Source: Clavibacter michiganensis (GTDB taxonomy: Bacteria; Actinomycetota; Actinomycetes; Actinomycetales; Microbacteriaceae). Taken from it: a stretch of DNA of 64,000 bases. The notes under the pieces were generated by a model that saw only the letters and a program-made list of their open reading frames with translations, was not told where the DNA came from and did not search any database. Shown piece by piece: positions 1-10,306 of this stretch; the stretch's first letter is position 1, and every line of letters starts with the position of its first letter. The stretch lies in contig NZ_CP080437.1 of the NCBI RefSeq assembly GCF_021216655.1, forward strand, positions 2,728,001-2,792,000, read 5' to 3'. The translations under genes were made by a program, and so were the position numbers.

Positions 1-2
1 TG

Positions 3-1727
3 CTCGAGGAGATCGGCACGGGCGGCGCCCTGCACCTGCGGGCGCGCGAGCAGCGGCCGCACCTCGGCGGCGACTTCCGCATCACGGCGTCGTTCGCGAC
101 CGGGCCCGACGAGCGGCTGTACGGCATGGGGCTGTACCAGCAGGACATCCTCGACCTCGCCGGATCCACGTTCGAGCTCGCGCACCGCAACTCGCAGGCG
201 AGCGTGCCGTTCGTGATGTCGAGCCGCGGCTACGGCTTCCTCTGGCACGACCCGGCGATCGGCCGCGCGACCTTCGCCGCGAACCGCGTCGAATGGACGG
301 CGGAGACGAGCGAGCAGCTCGACTACTGGATCACCGCGGGCGACACCCCGGCTGACATCAGCCGCGCGTACGCGCGGGCCACCGGATCCGCGCCCATGAT
401 GCCCGAGCACGGCCTCGGCTTCTGGCAGTGCAGGCTGCGCTACTGGAACCAGGAGCAGCTGCTCGAGGTGGCGCGCGAGCACACCAGGCGCGGGCTGCCG
501 ATGGACGTCATCGTCGCCGACTTCTTCCACTGGCCGAAGATGGGCGACCTCCGCTTCGAGGAGGAGTTCTGGCCGGATCCGACCGCGATGGTCGAGGAGC
601 TGCGCAGCATGGGCATCGAGCTCATGGTCTCCATCTGGCCGCAGGTGTCGCTCGAGTCGGAGAACTACGCGCGCATGAAGAAGGAGAACCTCCTGGTGCG
701 CAGCGAGCGCGGGATCGACGTGCAGATGCAGTTCGAGGGGCCGAGCGCCTTCGTCGACGTCACGAACCCGGACGCGCGCCGCCACCTCTGGGAGACGGCG
801 CAGCGGGGCTACGGCGCGCACGGGATCCGGCTGTTCTGGCTCGACGAGGCGGAGCCCGAGTACGGCGTCTACGACTACGACAACTACCGGTACCACGCGG
901 GACCCAACGTGCGGGTCGGCAACGTGTACCCGCAGATGTTCTCGCGCGCGATGCACGAGGGGCGGATCCAGGCGGGGCAGGAGCCGGGCGTCGACCTGGT
1001 GCGCGCGGCGTGGGCCGGCAGCCAGCGCTACGGCGCGCTCGTCTGGTCGGGCGACATCCACTCCACGTTCGAGGCGCTCGCGCGGCAGGTGACCGCGGGG
1101 ATCCACATGGGCGTCGCCGGCATCCCCTGGTTCACGACCGACATCGGCGGCTTCGCGGGCGCCCGCACCGACGACCCGGCGTTCCACGAGCTGCTCGTGC
1201 GCTGGTTCCAGTTCGGCGCCTTCTCGCCCGTGATGCGGCTGCACGGCGACCGCGGCCCGAGCGTCGAGGTGCGCGCGGCGGACGGGTCGCGCCGGGCTCC
1301 GAGCGGATCCGGCAACGAGCTCTGGAGCTTCGGCGAGGAGGTCTACGGGATCCTCGCCGGCTACGTGCACCTGCGCGAGCGGCTGCGGCCCTACCTCCGC
1401 GACGTGATGCGCGAGGCCCACGAGGACGGCCAGCCGGTGATGCGCGGCATGTTCCACGTCTTCCCCGACGACGCCGCGAGCTGGACCCTCGGCGACCAGT
1501 ACATGCTCGGCGCCGACGTGCTCGTGGCGCCCGTGCTCGAGGCCGGCGCGCGCTCGCGGAGCGTGCACCTGCCCGCGGGGACGTCGTGGATCGAGGCATC
1601 GACCGGTGCCCGGCACGAGGGCGGCCAGCGGGTGGTCGCGGATGCGCCGCTGCACGTGATCCCGATCTTCGTGCGCGCGGGCGCGGCCGTGGAGGTGCGG
1701 CTGCCGGAGGGCGATCCCGTGGCGTGA
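3..1727 (+). CDS. GH31 alpha-glycosidase, 5' end outside window
   Basis: Retaining alpha-glycosidase of family GH31 (alpha-glucosidase/alpha-xylosidase type), cutting terminal alpha-linked sugars from oligosaccharides. The reading frame is open from base 3 to the stop at 1725-1727; the stretch before the first ATG (126) reads as the conserved entry ...GPDERLYGMG, so the true start lies upstream. The nucleophile motif WLDEAEPE is at about nt 837-860, and the family acid/base Asp is probably the D of VWSGDI at about nt 1040-1058. A C-terminal beta domain follows. No signal peptide can be judged because the N-terminus is missing. The exact substrate cannot be read from the sequence. Confidence 0.9.
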   Translation, partial: LEEIGTGGALHLRAREQRPHLGGDFRITASFATGPDERLYGMGLYQQDILDLAGSTFELAHRNSQASVPFVMSSRGYGFLWHDPAIGRATFAANRVEWTAETSEQLDYWITAGDTPADISRAYARATGSAPMMPEHGLGFWQCRLRYWNQEQLLEVAREHTRRGLPMDVIVADFFHWPKMGDLRFEEEFWPDPTAMVEELRSMGIELMVSIWPQVSLESENYARMKKENLLVRSERGIDVQMQFEGPSAFVDVTNPDARRHLWETAQRGYGAHGIRLFWLDEAEPEYGVYDYDNYRYHAGPNVRVGNVYPQMFSRAMHEGRIQAGQEPGVDLVRAAWAGSQRYGALVWSGDIHSTFEALARQVTAGIHMGVAGIPWFTTDIGGFAGARTDDPAFHELLVRWFQFGAFSPVMRLHGDRGPSVEVRAADGSRRAPSGSGNELWSFGEEVYGILAGYVHLRERLRPYLRDVMREAHEDGQPVMRGMFHVFPDDAASWTLGDQYMLGADVLVAPVLEAGARSRSVHLPAGTSWIEASTGARHEGGQRVVADAPLHVIPIFVRAGAAVEVRLPEGDPVA

Positions 1728-1766
1728 GGGCCGGCCGCCCGGCGGTCGAGCGGTCGAGCCGCGTGG

Positions 1767-1785
1767 TGAGGTAAGGCTATGCTTA
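1767..1785 (+). promoter_or_regulatory. Candidate DtxR/IdeR iron box
   Basis: TGAGGTAAGGCTATGCTTA matches the DtxR/IdeR consensus TTAGGTTAGGCTAACCTAA at 14 of 19 positions by hand alignment. It lies 51 bases before the start of a siderophore-type binding-protein gene, where an iron repressor would be expected to act. Inference: the importer downstream is derepressed in iron starvation. Confidence 0.55.
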
Positions 1786-1836
1786 CCGGCGGCCCGGGCT
1801 CCCCGCCGGGCCGCCGGCCTCGACACCAGGAGACCC

Positions 1837-2892
1837 ATGCCCCGCGCTCGCGCCCTCGCCCGCCTCACCGCCACCGCCGTCACGGGACTCGTGCTCGTCG
1901 CCCTCACCGGCTGCGGCGCCTCCGAGGAGGTCCCGGCCGCTTCCGTCGCCGAGGCCGGCGAGGGGTCGACGACCTATCCGCTGACGCTGTCGAACTGCGG
2001 GCACGACGTGACCGTCGACCAGGCGCCGTCGCGCGTGGTGTCGCTCGACCAGGACTCCACCGAGATCCTGCTGTCGCTCGGGCTCCAGGACCGCATGGTC
2101 GGCACGGCGTCGTGGACGGATCCCGTGCTCGACTCGCTCGCCGACGCGAACGCGCAGGTGCCGCGCCTCGCGGACAACGCGCCCACCTACGAGGTGCTGC
2201 TCGGCGCGGATCCCGACTTCGTCACCGCCTCCTTCGGGCGTCACTACGGCACGGGCGGCGTGGTCACGCGCGACCGGCTCGCGGAGACCGGGATCCCCTC
2301 CTACCTGTCGCCGACGGACTGCGACTCCGACATCAGCATCAACGGCGGCGGCCAGCGCACGACCGCGCTCACGGTCGACGCGCTGTACCAGGAGATCCGC
2401 GAGATGGCGGAGGTCTTCGACGTGAAGGACCGCGGCGAGGCGCTCGTCTCCTCGCTCCAGCAGCGCGCGGCCGCGGCCACCGACGGCATGGACCTCGGCG
2501 GCGCGAAGGTCATGTACTGGTTCGCCGACACGAAGACGCCGTACATGGGCGGCGGGTTCGGAGCCACGTCCCTCTTGTCGCGCCAGGTCGGCGCCACCGA
2601 CGCGTTCCCCGAGGTGCGCGACGACTTCATCGCGACGGGATGGGAGACCGTGGTCGACCGCGACCCGGACATCCTCGTGCTCGGCGACCTGCAGCGGGAC
2701 CGGTTCCCGGGCGACAGGCTGCAGGACAAGATCGACTTCCTGAAGAGCGATCCGCTCACGCGCGACCTCACGGCCGTGAAGGAGGACCGGATGGTGGCGC
2801 TGCACGGCGCCGAGCTGAACCCGTCGATCCGCTTCGTGGACGGGCTCGAGAAGATCCGGGCCTGGTGGGACGCGCGCGGGGCGGAGCTCTGA
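1837..2892 (+). CDS. Iron-siderophore-type ABC transporter substrate-binding lipoprotein
   Basis: Extracytoplasmic binding protein of the FecB/BtuF class (351 aa), delivering a metal chelate to the permease encoded next. The signal peptide ends in lipobox LTGC with lipidated Cys26. The mature protein has two lobes, with the family motifs around PSRVVSLDQDSTEILLSLG near residue 65. The start is fixed by AGGAG at 1828-1832. The gene is first of three overlapping genes behind a DtxR-like box, which favours ferric siderophore as ligand. A close clade of such transporters in actinobacteria has been proposed to carry F420-0; the iron box argues against that here but does not exclude it. Confidence 0.85.
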   Translation: MPRARALARLTATAVTGLVLVALTGCGASEEVPAASVAEAGEGSTTYPLTLSNCGHDVTVDQAPSRVVSLDQDSTEILLSLGLQDRMVGTASWTDPVLDSLADANAQVPRLADNAPTYEVLLGADPDFVTASFGRHYGTGGVVTRDRLAETGIPSYLSPTDCDSDISINGGGQRTTALTVDALYQEIREMAEVFDVKDRGEALVSSLQQRAAAATDGMDLGGAKVMYWFADTKTPYMGGGFGATSLLSRQVGATDAFPEVRDDFIATGWETVVDRDPDILVLGDLQRDRFPGDRLQDKIDFLKSDPLTRDLTAVKEDRMVALHGAELNPSIRFVDGLEKIRAWWDARGAEL

Positions 2893-3961
2893 GCGCGGCG
2901 GCCCCGCGGGCGCCGTTCGCGACGGCCGCCGCGCGGGTGCGCGCCCTGCCGCACGCCCTCCGCGTCGCGCTGCTGGTCGTGCTCGGGATCGTCGCGCTCG
3001 CGCTCTCGGTGGGCGTCGCCGTGACCCTCGGCCCGGCGGACGTGTCGCTCGTGAACGTGCGCGACATCCTGCTCAACCACGCGGGGTTGGCGCGGATCCC
3101 CGTGCGCGTCTCCGAGGACGCCATCGTCTGGCAGGAGCGCCTCCCGCGCGCGCTCGTCGCGGCGGCGTGCGGCGCGGGGCTCGGCCTCTGCGGCGTCGTG
3201 CTGCAGTCGCTGCTGCGGAACCCGCTCGCGGATCCGTTCGTGCTCGGCGTCTCGTCCGGCGCCTCCACGGGCGCCGTGCTCATCGGGGTGCTCGGCCTCG
3301 GCGGCGGCGCGATCGGCATGTCGGGCGGCGCCTTCATCGGCGCGCTCGTGGCCTTCGGCTTCGTGCTGCTGCTCGCCCGGTTCTCGTCCGCGGGCACGGC
3401 CGGGGTGATCCTCGCCGGCGTCGCGAGCACGCAGCTGTTCTCCGCGCTCACCTCGCTCGTCGTGTTCGCGTTCGCCGACTCCGACGAGACGCGCGGCATC
3501 ACGTTCTGGCTCCTCGGCTCGCTCGAGGGCATGCGCTGGGACGAGGTCGGCCTCAGCGTCTCCGTGGTCGCGGTCGGCGCTGTCGTCTGCCTCGCCTACG
3601 CCCGCTCGCTCGACGCCTTCGCGTTCGGGGAGGAGGTGGCGTCGTCGCTCGGGATCCACGTGGGCCGCACCCGCATGATCCTCCTGGTCGTCACGGCCCT
3701 CCTCACCGCGACGCTCGTGAGCATCGCGGGCGCCATCGGATTCGTCGGCCTGGTGCTGCCGCACGCCGCGCGGCTGCTGTTCGGCCAGCGGCACGCGCGC
3801 GTCGTCCCCGCGACCCTCGTGCTCGGCGCGGTGTTCATGGTGTGGGTGGACGCGTTCTCGCGCCTCGCCTTCGCGCCCACGCCGCTGCCCGTCGGCGTCG
3901 GCACGGCGCTCGTCGGCGTGCCCGTGTTCATGCTGCTGCTGATGCGCGATCGGGGGCGCGC

Positions 3962-3965
<4 letters not shown>
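2865..3965 (+). CDS. FecCD-family iron ABC transporter permease
   Basis: Polytopic permease of the FecCD/BtuC family with the usual eight to ten membrane helices, forming the channel for the binding protein upstream. Diagnostic family segments are LPRALVAAACGAGLGLCG, LRNPLADPFVLGVSSGAS and GAIGFVGLVLPHAARLL. The start is uncertain: GTG 2865 (366 aa) overlaps the upstream gene by 28 nt, and GTG 2937 (342 aa, closer to family length) is an alternative; neither has a clear Shine-Dalgarno. It ends in a 4-nt ATGA overlap with the ATPase gene, so the two are translationally coupled. Confidence 0.85.
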
Positions 3966-4732
<767 letters not shown>

Positions 4733-4806
4733 GCGGGGCCCCGCCCGTCGCCCAGGATGGGAGGACGGCCGCGGGACCGCGGCGCTTCGACGACGAGGGG
4801 ATCCGC

Positions 4807-5607
4807 ATGGCCACGATCACGATCACGGGAGGATCCGGGCGCATCGCCACGAGCATCCGCCCCCTCCTCCTCGCGGCCGGGCACGAGCTGCGGCTGCTCG
4901 ACGTGGTCGCGCCGCCGACGCCGCTCGCGCCGGGGGAGACCTCGGCCATCGTCGACACGACCGACGTCGACGCGTGCACGGAGGCGTTCCGCGGATCCGA
5001 CCTCGTGGTGCACCTCGCCGCGCACGCGGCCGAGCGGCCGTGGGAGGCGATCCAGGCCGTCAACAACGACGGCGCGCACGCGGTGCACGAGGCGGTCGTG
5101 CGGGCGGGGGTGCCGCGGATCCTCGCGGCCAGCTCCATCCACGCGGTCGGCTTCCTGCCCGCGACCGAGGCCGCGCGCGAGGACGTGCCCGCTCCTCGGC
5201 CCGACACCTTCTACGGCCTGAGCAAGGTGCTGCTCGAGGGGCTCGGCAGCCTGTACGCCGACCGGCACGGGCACGTCGTGGTGAGCGTCCGGATCATGAC
5301 GGCCGAGCCCGAGCCGTCGCAGGCCCGGAGCGTCTCGACCTGGCTCTCGCCGGGCGACGCGGCGCGGCTCGTGGAGGCCGTGCTGCGGTGGGACGAGCCC
5401 GGCCACCGCATCGTGTGGGGCGTCTCGCGGAACACCCGGCGCTGGGTGTCGCTCGCCGCGGGCGAGGCGATCGGCTACCACCCGGAGGACGACGCCGAGG
5501 TGTTCGCGCACCGCTTCCCGGAGCTCGGGGAGGACACGTCGCCGCCCGCGGGCGTGCTGCTCGGCTCGATCTTCACGGAGGTCGAGCTGGGCTCCGACAT
5601 GGGCTGA
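4807..5607 (+). CDS. NAD-dependent extended SDR, uronate dehydrogenase-like
   Basis: 266-aa NAD(P)-dependent epimerase/dehydratase-family protein. It has the nucleotide-binding motif TGGSGRIA at residues 7-14 and the catalytic YGLSK (YxxxK) near 139. Length and the C-terminal layout (SPGDAARLVEAVL, then an R-x-x-W-x-S region) resemble bacterial uronate dehydrogenases, which oxidise galacturonate or glucuronate to the lactone. That substrate is an inference. A Shine-Dalgarno (GAGGGG) precedes ATG 4807. It stands alone between the iron importer and the phosphonate operon. Confidence 0.7.
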   Translation: MATITITGGSGRIATSIRPLLLAAGHELRLLDVVAPPTPLAPGETSAIVDTTDVDACTEAFRGSDLVVHLAAHAAERPWEAIQAVNNDGAHAVHEAVVRAGVPRILAASSIHAVGFLPATEAAREDVPAPRPDTFYGLSKVLLEGLGSLYADRHGHVVVSVRIMTAEPEPSQARSVSTWLSPGDAARLVEAVLRWDEPGHRIVWGVSRNTRRWVSLAAGEAIGYHPEDDAEVFAHRFPELGEDTSPPAGVLLGSIFTEVELGSDMG

Positions 5608-5762
5608 GGGCGGCCGCCCAGGATGGAGATGTCTGCTCTTCCGGACAAGTTCACGGACGCGCCATCTCGGCACCACGGCGGTTCCATCCCGCGTTCCTAG
5701 CTTCGAGATCGACCCGCGCATCCCCCTCACCGCTCGCGGGTACCGACTCGAGAGGCACCTCC

Positions 5763-6734
5763 ATGTCCCTGTCCCCCCGCACCCGCATCGGAGCCCTCGC
5801 GGCCTCCGCGCTCGTCGCCGCCCTCGCGCTCACCGGCTGCTCCGCCGGCGGATCCGACGCGTCGGCCGCATCCGCCGACTCCTCGGGCACCTGGGCCAAG
5901 TCCGAGGGCACCCTCGTCTTCGGCGCCACGCCCGACCAGGCCGGCTCCGACTCGAACAGCAAGCCGCTCGAGGACTACATCGCCAAGGAGACCGGGCTCA
6001 AGGTCGAGTACTACCCCACGGCCGACTACACCGCGCTCATCGCGGCTGCCGTCGCCGGCAAGATCGACCTGATGAGCTCGGGCGCCCTGCAGTACGTCAT
6101 GGCCTCGAACAAGGGCGCCGAGATCGAGCCGGTCGCCGCGATGCTCACCTCGAAGGACGTCACCGACCCCGGCTACTACTCCGAGGCGATCGTGCCGAAG
6201 GGGTCCACGATCACCGACCTCGCGGGCGCCAAGGGCAAGACCGTCTGCTTCGTCGACCCGAACTCGACCTCCGGCTTCCTCTTCGGCCTGTACCAGCTGC
6301 AGAAGGCCGGCATCGACGTCACGAGCACGGGCTCCGACGCCAACGGCAACCCGCAGTTCGCGGACTTCACGCCCTACTTCGCGGGCGCGCACGACAAGTC
6401 GGCGCAGGCCGTCGCGTCCGGCCAGTGCGACGTCGGGTTCGCCGAGGACTCGATCGTCGAGCCCGCCGTGGCCGCCGGCCAGCTCACCTCGATCGGCAAG
6501 GAGTACGTGCCCGGCGGCCCGCTCTCGATCTCCTCGGCGCTGCCCGCCGACGTCAAGGCGAAGCTCACGACGACGCTCCAGGGCGCGTCTCTCGACGCGA
6601 TCACGGCCTCCGGCGTCCCGCTGACCGACGGCTTCACGAAGGGCTACTTCGGCGCCCAGCCGGAGGACACGACGTACTACAAGGGGATCGCGGACCTCTG
6701 CGACTCCATCGCCGCCGCCAAGTGCGCGAAGTGA
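5763..6734 (+). CDS. phnD: Phosphonate ABC transporter substrate-binding lipoprotein
   Basis: PhnD-type periplasmic-binding-family lipoprotein (323 aa) that captures phosphonates or phosphate analogues outside the membrane. The signal peptide ends in ALTGC, with Cys26 as lipid anchor. The mature part has the PhnD landmarks LVFGATPDQ, the G-KIDLMSSGALQY segment and VCFVDPNSTSGFLF. ATG 5763 has GAGAGG eight bases upstream. It is first of the phnD-phnC-phnE operon and faces the C-P lyase block encoded on the other strand. Confidence 0.93.
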   Translation: MSLSPRTRIGALAASALVAALALTGCSAGGSDASAASADSSGTWAKSEGTLVFGATPDQAGSDSNSKPLEDYIAKETGLKVEYYPTADYTALIAAAVAGKIDLMSSGALQYVMASNKGAEIEPVAAMLTSKDVTDPGYYSEAIVPKGSTITDLAGAKGKTVCFVDPNSTSGFLFGLYQLQKAGIDVTSTGSDANGNPQFADFTPYFAGAHDKSAQAVASGQCDVGFAEDSIVEPAVAAGQLTSIGKEYVPGGPLSISSALPADVKAKLTTTLQGASLDAITASGVPLTDGFTKGYFGAQPEDTTYYKGIADLCDSIAAAKCAK

Positions 6735-6755
6735 CCCGGACGGACTGATCCGACC

Positions 6756-7655
6756 ATGACCGGCACCACGACCTCCCCGCTCGTCTCCGTCTCCGGCGTC
6801 ACCAAGGACTTCGGCGGCACGCGGGCGCTCCACGACGTCGACCTGACCGTCGAGCGCGGGGAGGTCGTGGTGCTCCTCGGCCTGTCCGGCTCGGGCAAGT
6901 CGACCCTCCTCCGGCACCTGGACGGCCTCGAGCTCCCGACCGCGGGCAGCGTCCGCGTCTTCGACCAGGACGTCGCATCCCTCGGCCAGCAGGACCTGCG
7001 CGCCCTGCGCGGTCGGGTGGCGATGATCTTCCAGCAGTTCGAGCTCGTGCCCTCGCTGACGGTGCTCGAGAACGTGCTCACGGGCGCGCTCGGCCGGCTC
7101 CGCGGCCCGCGCCTCGGCATCTGGACCTACCCCCGCGCCGCGCGCACCGAGGCGCTCGGCCACCTCGACCGCGTGGGCCTGCTCGAGAAGGCCTACGAGC
7201 GGGCCGACCGGCTCTCCGGCGGGCAGCAGCAGCGCGTCGCGATCGCGCGGGCGCTCATGCAGCGGCCCGAGATCCTGCTCGCCGACGAGCCCGTCGCGAG
7301 CCTCGACCCCGAGTCCAGCGAGCAGGTGATGCGCCTCATCCGCGAGATCGCCGCCGACGACGGCCTCACGGTGGTGTGCAGCCTGCACCAGGTGGACCTC
7401 GCGCTCGGCTGGGGCGACCGCATCGTCGGGCTCCGGCACGGCGAGGTCGTGCTCGACACCCCCACGCGCGGCATAGGCAAGGCCGAGGTGATGGAGATCT
7501 ACGGCCGCGTGGCGTCGACGACGTCCGCGCTCGCCGCCATCGCGACCGAGCTCGGCGACGTGCTGCCGCTCGACGAGCCCGTCGGGGTGCGCTCGGCCGG
7601 TGCGCTCGGCGACCAGGGCCTCGCCCGCGGTCGGCGCGCGGACGGCACCCGGTGA
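6756..7655 (+). CDS. phnC: Phosphonate ABC transporter ATP-binding protein
   Basis: PhnC ATPase (299 aa). Walker A GLSGSGKST near residue 41, Q-loop FQQFELV, signature LSGGQQQR near 155 and Walker B ILLADEP near 172. The phrase ASLDPESSEQVM is characteristic of PhnC. The C-terminal extension after about residue 250 is longer than in E. coli PhnC and low in complexity at its end. It ends in a GTGA overlap with phnE, indicating translational coupling. Confidence 0.93.
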   Translation: MTGTTTSPLVSVSGVTKDFGGTRALHDVDLTVERGEVVVLLGLSGSGKSTLLRHLDGLELPTAGSVRVFDQDVASLGQQDLRALRGRVAMIFQQFELVPSLTVLENVLTGALGRLRGPRLGIWTYPRAARTEALGHLDRVGLLEKAYERADRLSGGQQQRVAIARALMQRPEILLADEPVASLDPESSEQVMRLIREIAADDGLTVVCSLHQVDLALGWGDRIVGLRHGEVVLDTPTRGIGKAEVMEIYGRVASTTSALAAIATELGDVLPLDEPVGVRSAGALGDQGLARGRRADGTR

Positions 7656-9400
7656 CTGCGGTCGCCGAGCGCCCCGGGGAGGCCCCGCCCGGCGTCCGAC
7701 CCGACGTCGACGAGCGCGCACCGCGTCGGCGGCCCGACCGGCAGAAGGCGCTCGCGCTGGTCGTGGTCCTCGCCATGGTCGCCTTCGCGGTGCACGCGCT
7801 GACGACGCTCGACTTCACCTGGTCGAACGTCCTCCGCAGCGTCGGCAACGCCGCGAAGGTCTTCTCGCGCATGGACCCGATCAGCTTCCCGGCGCCCGGC
7901 GACCTCGCGTACCTGATCGGGCTCACGCTCGGGATCGTCGTGCTCGGCACGCTCGCGGCCGCGCTCGTCTCCGTGCCCGTCGCCTACGCGTCGGCGCGCA
8001 ACACCACGCCGGCGCCGTGGCTGCGCGGGCTCGGCCGCACGATCGGCGTGGTGACGCGCGCGGTGCCCGACGTGGTGCTGGCCCTCGCGTTCGCGCTCGC
8101 CTTCGCCCTCGGCAGCCCGCTGCCCGGCATCCTCGCCATCGGGATCCACTCGATCGGCATGATCTCGAAGCTCTTCGCCGACGCCATCGAGCAGGTCGAC
8201 GAGGGCCCGCAGCGCGCGATCCGCACCACGGGCGGCACGCGCGCGCAGGAGTTCTGGGCGGGCGTCTTCCCGCAGGTGCTGCCGTCGTGGATCGCCACGG
8301 TGCTGCACCGCTTCGACATCAACCTCCGCGGCTCCGCGATCCTCGGCTACGCCGGCGTGGGCGGGCTCGGCTACGCGATGAAGGTCGCGTTCGGCCAGTT
8401 CCCGGAGGGCTACGGCCGCGGGATCGGCATCGCGATCGTCATCTTCGCGCTGTGCGTGCTGCTGGAGGTCGTGTCGTCGTCCATCCGCCGCAGCGCGCTC
8501 GGGGTGCGACCCGCCGGGCGCGGGCTGGGCGACCGGATCGTGCGGCGCCTCACGCGCGGGCGCGCCCTGCCCGAGCGGGCCGGGAGCGCCGGCACCGCGC
8601 GCGCCGTGACCGTCGAGTCGATGCAGCGCCGGCCGTGGACGCCCGACCGGGTGCGCACCGTCGCGTGGTCGGCGCTCGCCGTGGTCGTCGTCGTGGGCGG
8701 CTACCTCATGGCCGACATCGACCTCGGCCAGATCACGTGGGAGTACGTCGGCCCCACCTTCCAGAGCTTCTGGCCGCCGAGCACCGGGTCGCACACGTTC
8801 GGCGAGTTCGCCGAGGCGCTGCTGGTGACGATCCAGGTGGCGTTCGCCGCGGCGCTGCTGTCGGTCGTGCTCGCGCTCGTCGTCGGGTCCCTCGCCGCGC
8901 GCAACGTCGCGCCGAGCCCCGCCGTGCGGAACGCCGCGCGCACCGTGCTCGTCGTGTTCCGCGGCGTGCCCGAGCTGGTGCTCGCGATCCTGCTGATCAT
9001 GATCACCGGGCTCGGCAACCAAGCGGGCGTCGTGGCGCTCGCGTTCGGCGGAGTCGGGCTCCTCGGCAAGCTCATCGCCGACTCCTTCGAGGAGGTGGGC
9101 GCCGGACCCGAGCGCGCCCTCACCGCCGTCGGCGCGACCCGCGGGCAGCGCTTCCTCGCGGCCACCTGGCCCCAGGGGCTGCCGTCGCTCGTCGGGAACT
9201 CGCTCTACCTCGTGGACACGAACATCCGGGCGGCCACGATCCTCGGCATCGTCGGCGGCAGCGGGATCGGGTTCCACCTGACGAACGCCTCCTCCGTCAT
9301 GACGCTGCACGGGCAGGTGACCACGCTCGTCGCGATGGTCTTCGTGAGCGTGCTCGCGGTCGAGGCGCTCGCCGCCTGGCTGCGCCGCGTGTTCCGGTGA
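7652..9400 (+). CDS. phnE: Fused tandem phosphonate ABC transporter permease (PhnE-PhnE)
   Basis: One 582-aa protein holding two PhnE-type permease modules joined by a linker at about residues 290-335. Each half carries an ABC-importer cytoplasmic loop: AIEQVDEGPQRAIRTTGGT in the first, SFEEVGAGPERALTAVGAT in the second. Most bacteria encode either one PhnE that dimerises or two separate genes, so this is a covalent heterodimer. GTG 7652 overlaps the phnC stop. The protein ends at a GTGA overlap with the next gene. Confidence 0.92.
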   Translation: MTAVAERPGEAPPGVRPDVDERAPRRRPDRQKALALVVVLAMVAFAVHALTTLDFTWSNVLRSVGNAAKVFSRMDPISFPAPGDLAYLIGLTLGIVVLGTLAAALVSVPVAYASARNTTPAPWLRGLGRTIGVVTRAVPDVVLALAFALAFALGSPLPGILAIGIHSIGMISKLFADAIEQVDEGPQRAIRTTGGTRAQEFWAGVFPQVLPSWIATVLHRFDINLRGSAILGYAGVGGLGYAMKVAFGQFPEGYGRGIGIAIVIFALCVLLEVVSSSIRRSALGVRPAGRGLGDRIVRRLTRGRALPERAGSAGTARAVTVESMQRRPWTPDRVRTVAWSALAVVVVVGGYLMADIDLGQITWEYVGPTFQSFWPPSTGSHTFGEFAEALLVTIQVAFAAALLSVVLALVVGSLAARNVAPSPAVRNAARTVLVVFRGVPELVLAILLIMITGLGNQAGVVALAFGGVGLLGKLIADSFEEVGAGPERALTAVGATRGQRFLAATWPQGLPSLVGNSLYLVDTNIRAATILGIVGGSGIGFHLTNASSVMTLHGQVTTLVAMVFVSVLAVEALAAWLRRVFR

Positions 9401-10290
9401 CGCCCGCCCTACCTGCCGTCGCCGTCGTCGGCCCGGGCGCGATCGGCACGTCCGTCGCCGCCGCGCTGCACGAGGCGGGGGTGCCCGTGCTCCTCTGCGG
9501 GCGCACGGCGCGCGACCGGCTCGTGCTGGTCGCCGACGACGCCACCGTCGTGGTCCCGGGGCCCGTGCGCACGGATCCGGCGGGGATCAGCGCGCCCGTC
9601 GACCTCGTGCTCCTCGCGGTGAAGGCCACGCAGGTCGAGGCGGCGGCGCCGTGGCTCCGGGCGCTGTGCCACGCGGGCACGGTGGTCGTGGTCCTGCAGA
9701 ACGGGATCGAGCAGGTCGGGGACATCGCGCCGCACGTCCCGGGCTGCCCGGTCGTGCCCGCTGTGGTGTGGTTCCCCGCGGAGGCGCGGGCCGACGGGTC
9801 GGTGCTCCTCCGCGGCGACCCGCGCATCACGCTGCCCGACGTGCCGGCGTCGCGGGTCGCCGAGGACGCGCTCGCCGGCGGGCGGTGCCGGGTCGAGCTC
9901 GCGGCCGACTTCCGGACGGTGGCCTGGCGGAAGCTCGTGCAGAACGCGGTGGCGGGGATCATGGCCGCCACCGGGCGGCGGGCCGGCGTGTTCCGGCGGG
10001 ACGACGTGGCGGGGCTCGCCCGGGGGTACGCGCGCGAGTGCCTCGCAGTGGCCCGGGCCGAGGGCGCCCATCTCGACGACGGGGTGGCCGACCGGATCGT
10101 CGACGACTTCCGCGCGGCCCCCGCCGACCAGGGCACCTCGATCCTCGCCGACCGGGAGGCGGGTCGGCCGCTCGAGTGGGAGGCGCGCAACGGCGTGATC
10201 CTGCGTCGGGCCCGGGCGCACGGCCTGCCCACGCCGATCGGCGACGTCCTCGTGCCGCTGCTGGCGGCCGCGAGCGACGGGCCCGGCTGA
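9397..10290 (+). CDS. Ketopantoate reductase-like oxidoreductase (PanE/ApbA family)
   Basis: NADPH-dependent 2-dehydropantoate 2-reductase-family protein (297 aa). It has a Rossmann N-terminus with GPGAIG at residues 12-17, the family Lys-Asn region WRKLVQNAV, and the C-terminal DREAGRPLEWEARNG segment that contacts substrate in PanE. Its GTG start overlaps the phnE stop, so it is translated with the phosphonate importer. Whether it makes pantoate or reduces an acid released in phosphonate breakdown cannot be told. It is the last forward gene; the next genes read from the other strand. Confidence 0.8.
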   Translation: MTPALPAVAVVGPGAIGTSVAAALHEAGVPVLLCGRTARDRLVLVADDATVVVPGPVRTDPAGISAPVDLVLLAVKATQVEAAAPWLRALCHAGTVVVVLQNGIEQVGDIAPHVPGCPVVPAVVWFPAEARADGSVLLRGDPRITLPDVPASRVAEDALAGGRCRVELAADFRTVAWRKLVQNAVAGIMAATGRRAGVFRRDDVAGLARGYARECLAVARAEGAHLDDGVADRIVDDFRAAPADQGTSILADREAGRPLEWEARNGVILRRARAHGLPTPIGDVLVPLLAAASDGPG

Positions 10291-10306
10291 GCCTTCCGGT
10301 CGCGCG

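Noticed and set aside
5649..5700. Possible PHO-box-like repeats (GTTCAC, GTTCC, GTTCC) before phnD
   Set aside because: The GTTCC copies are 12 bases apart rather than the 11-base period of actinobacterial PHO boxes, and the match is short.
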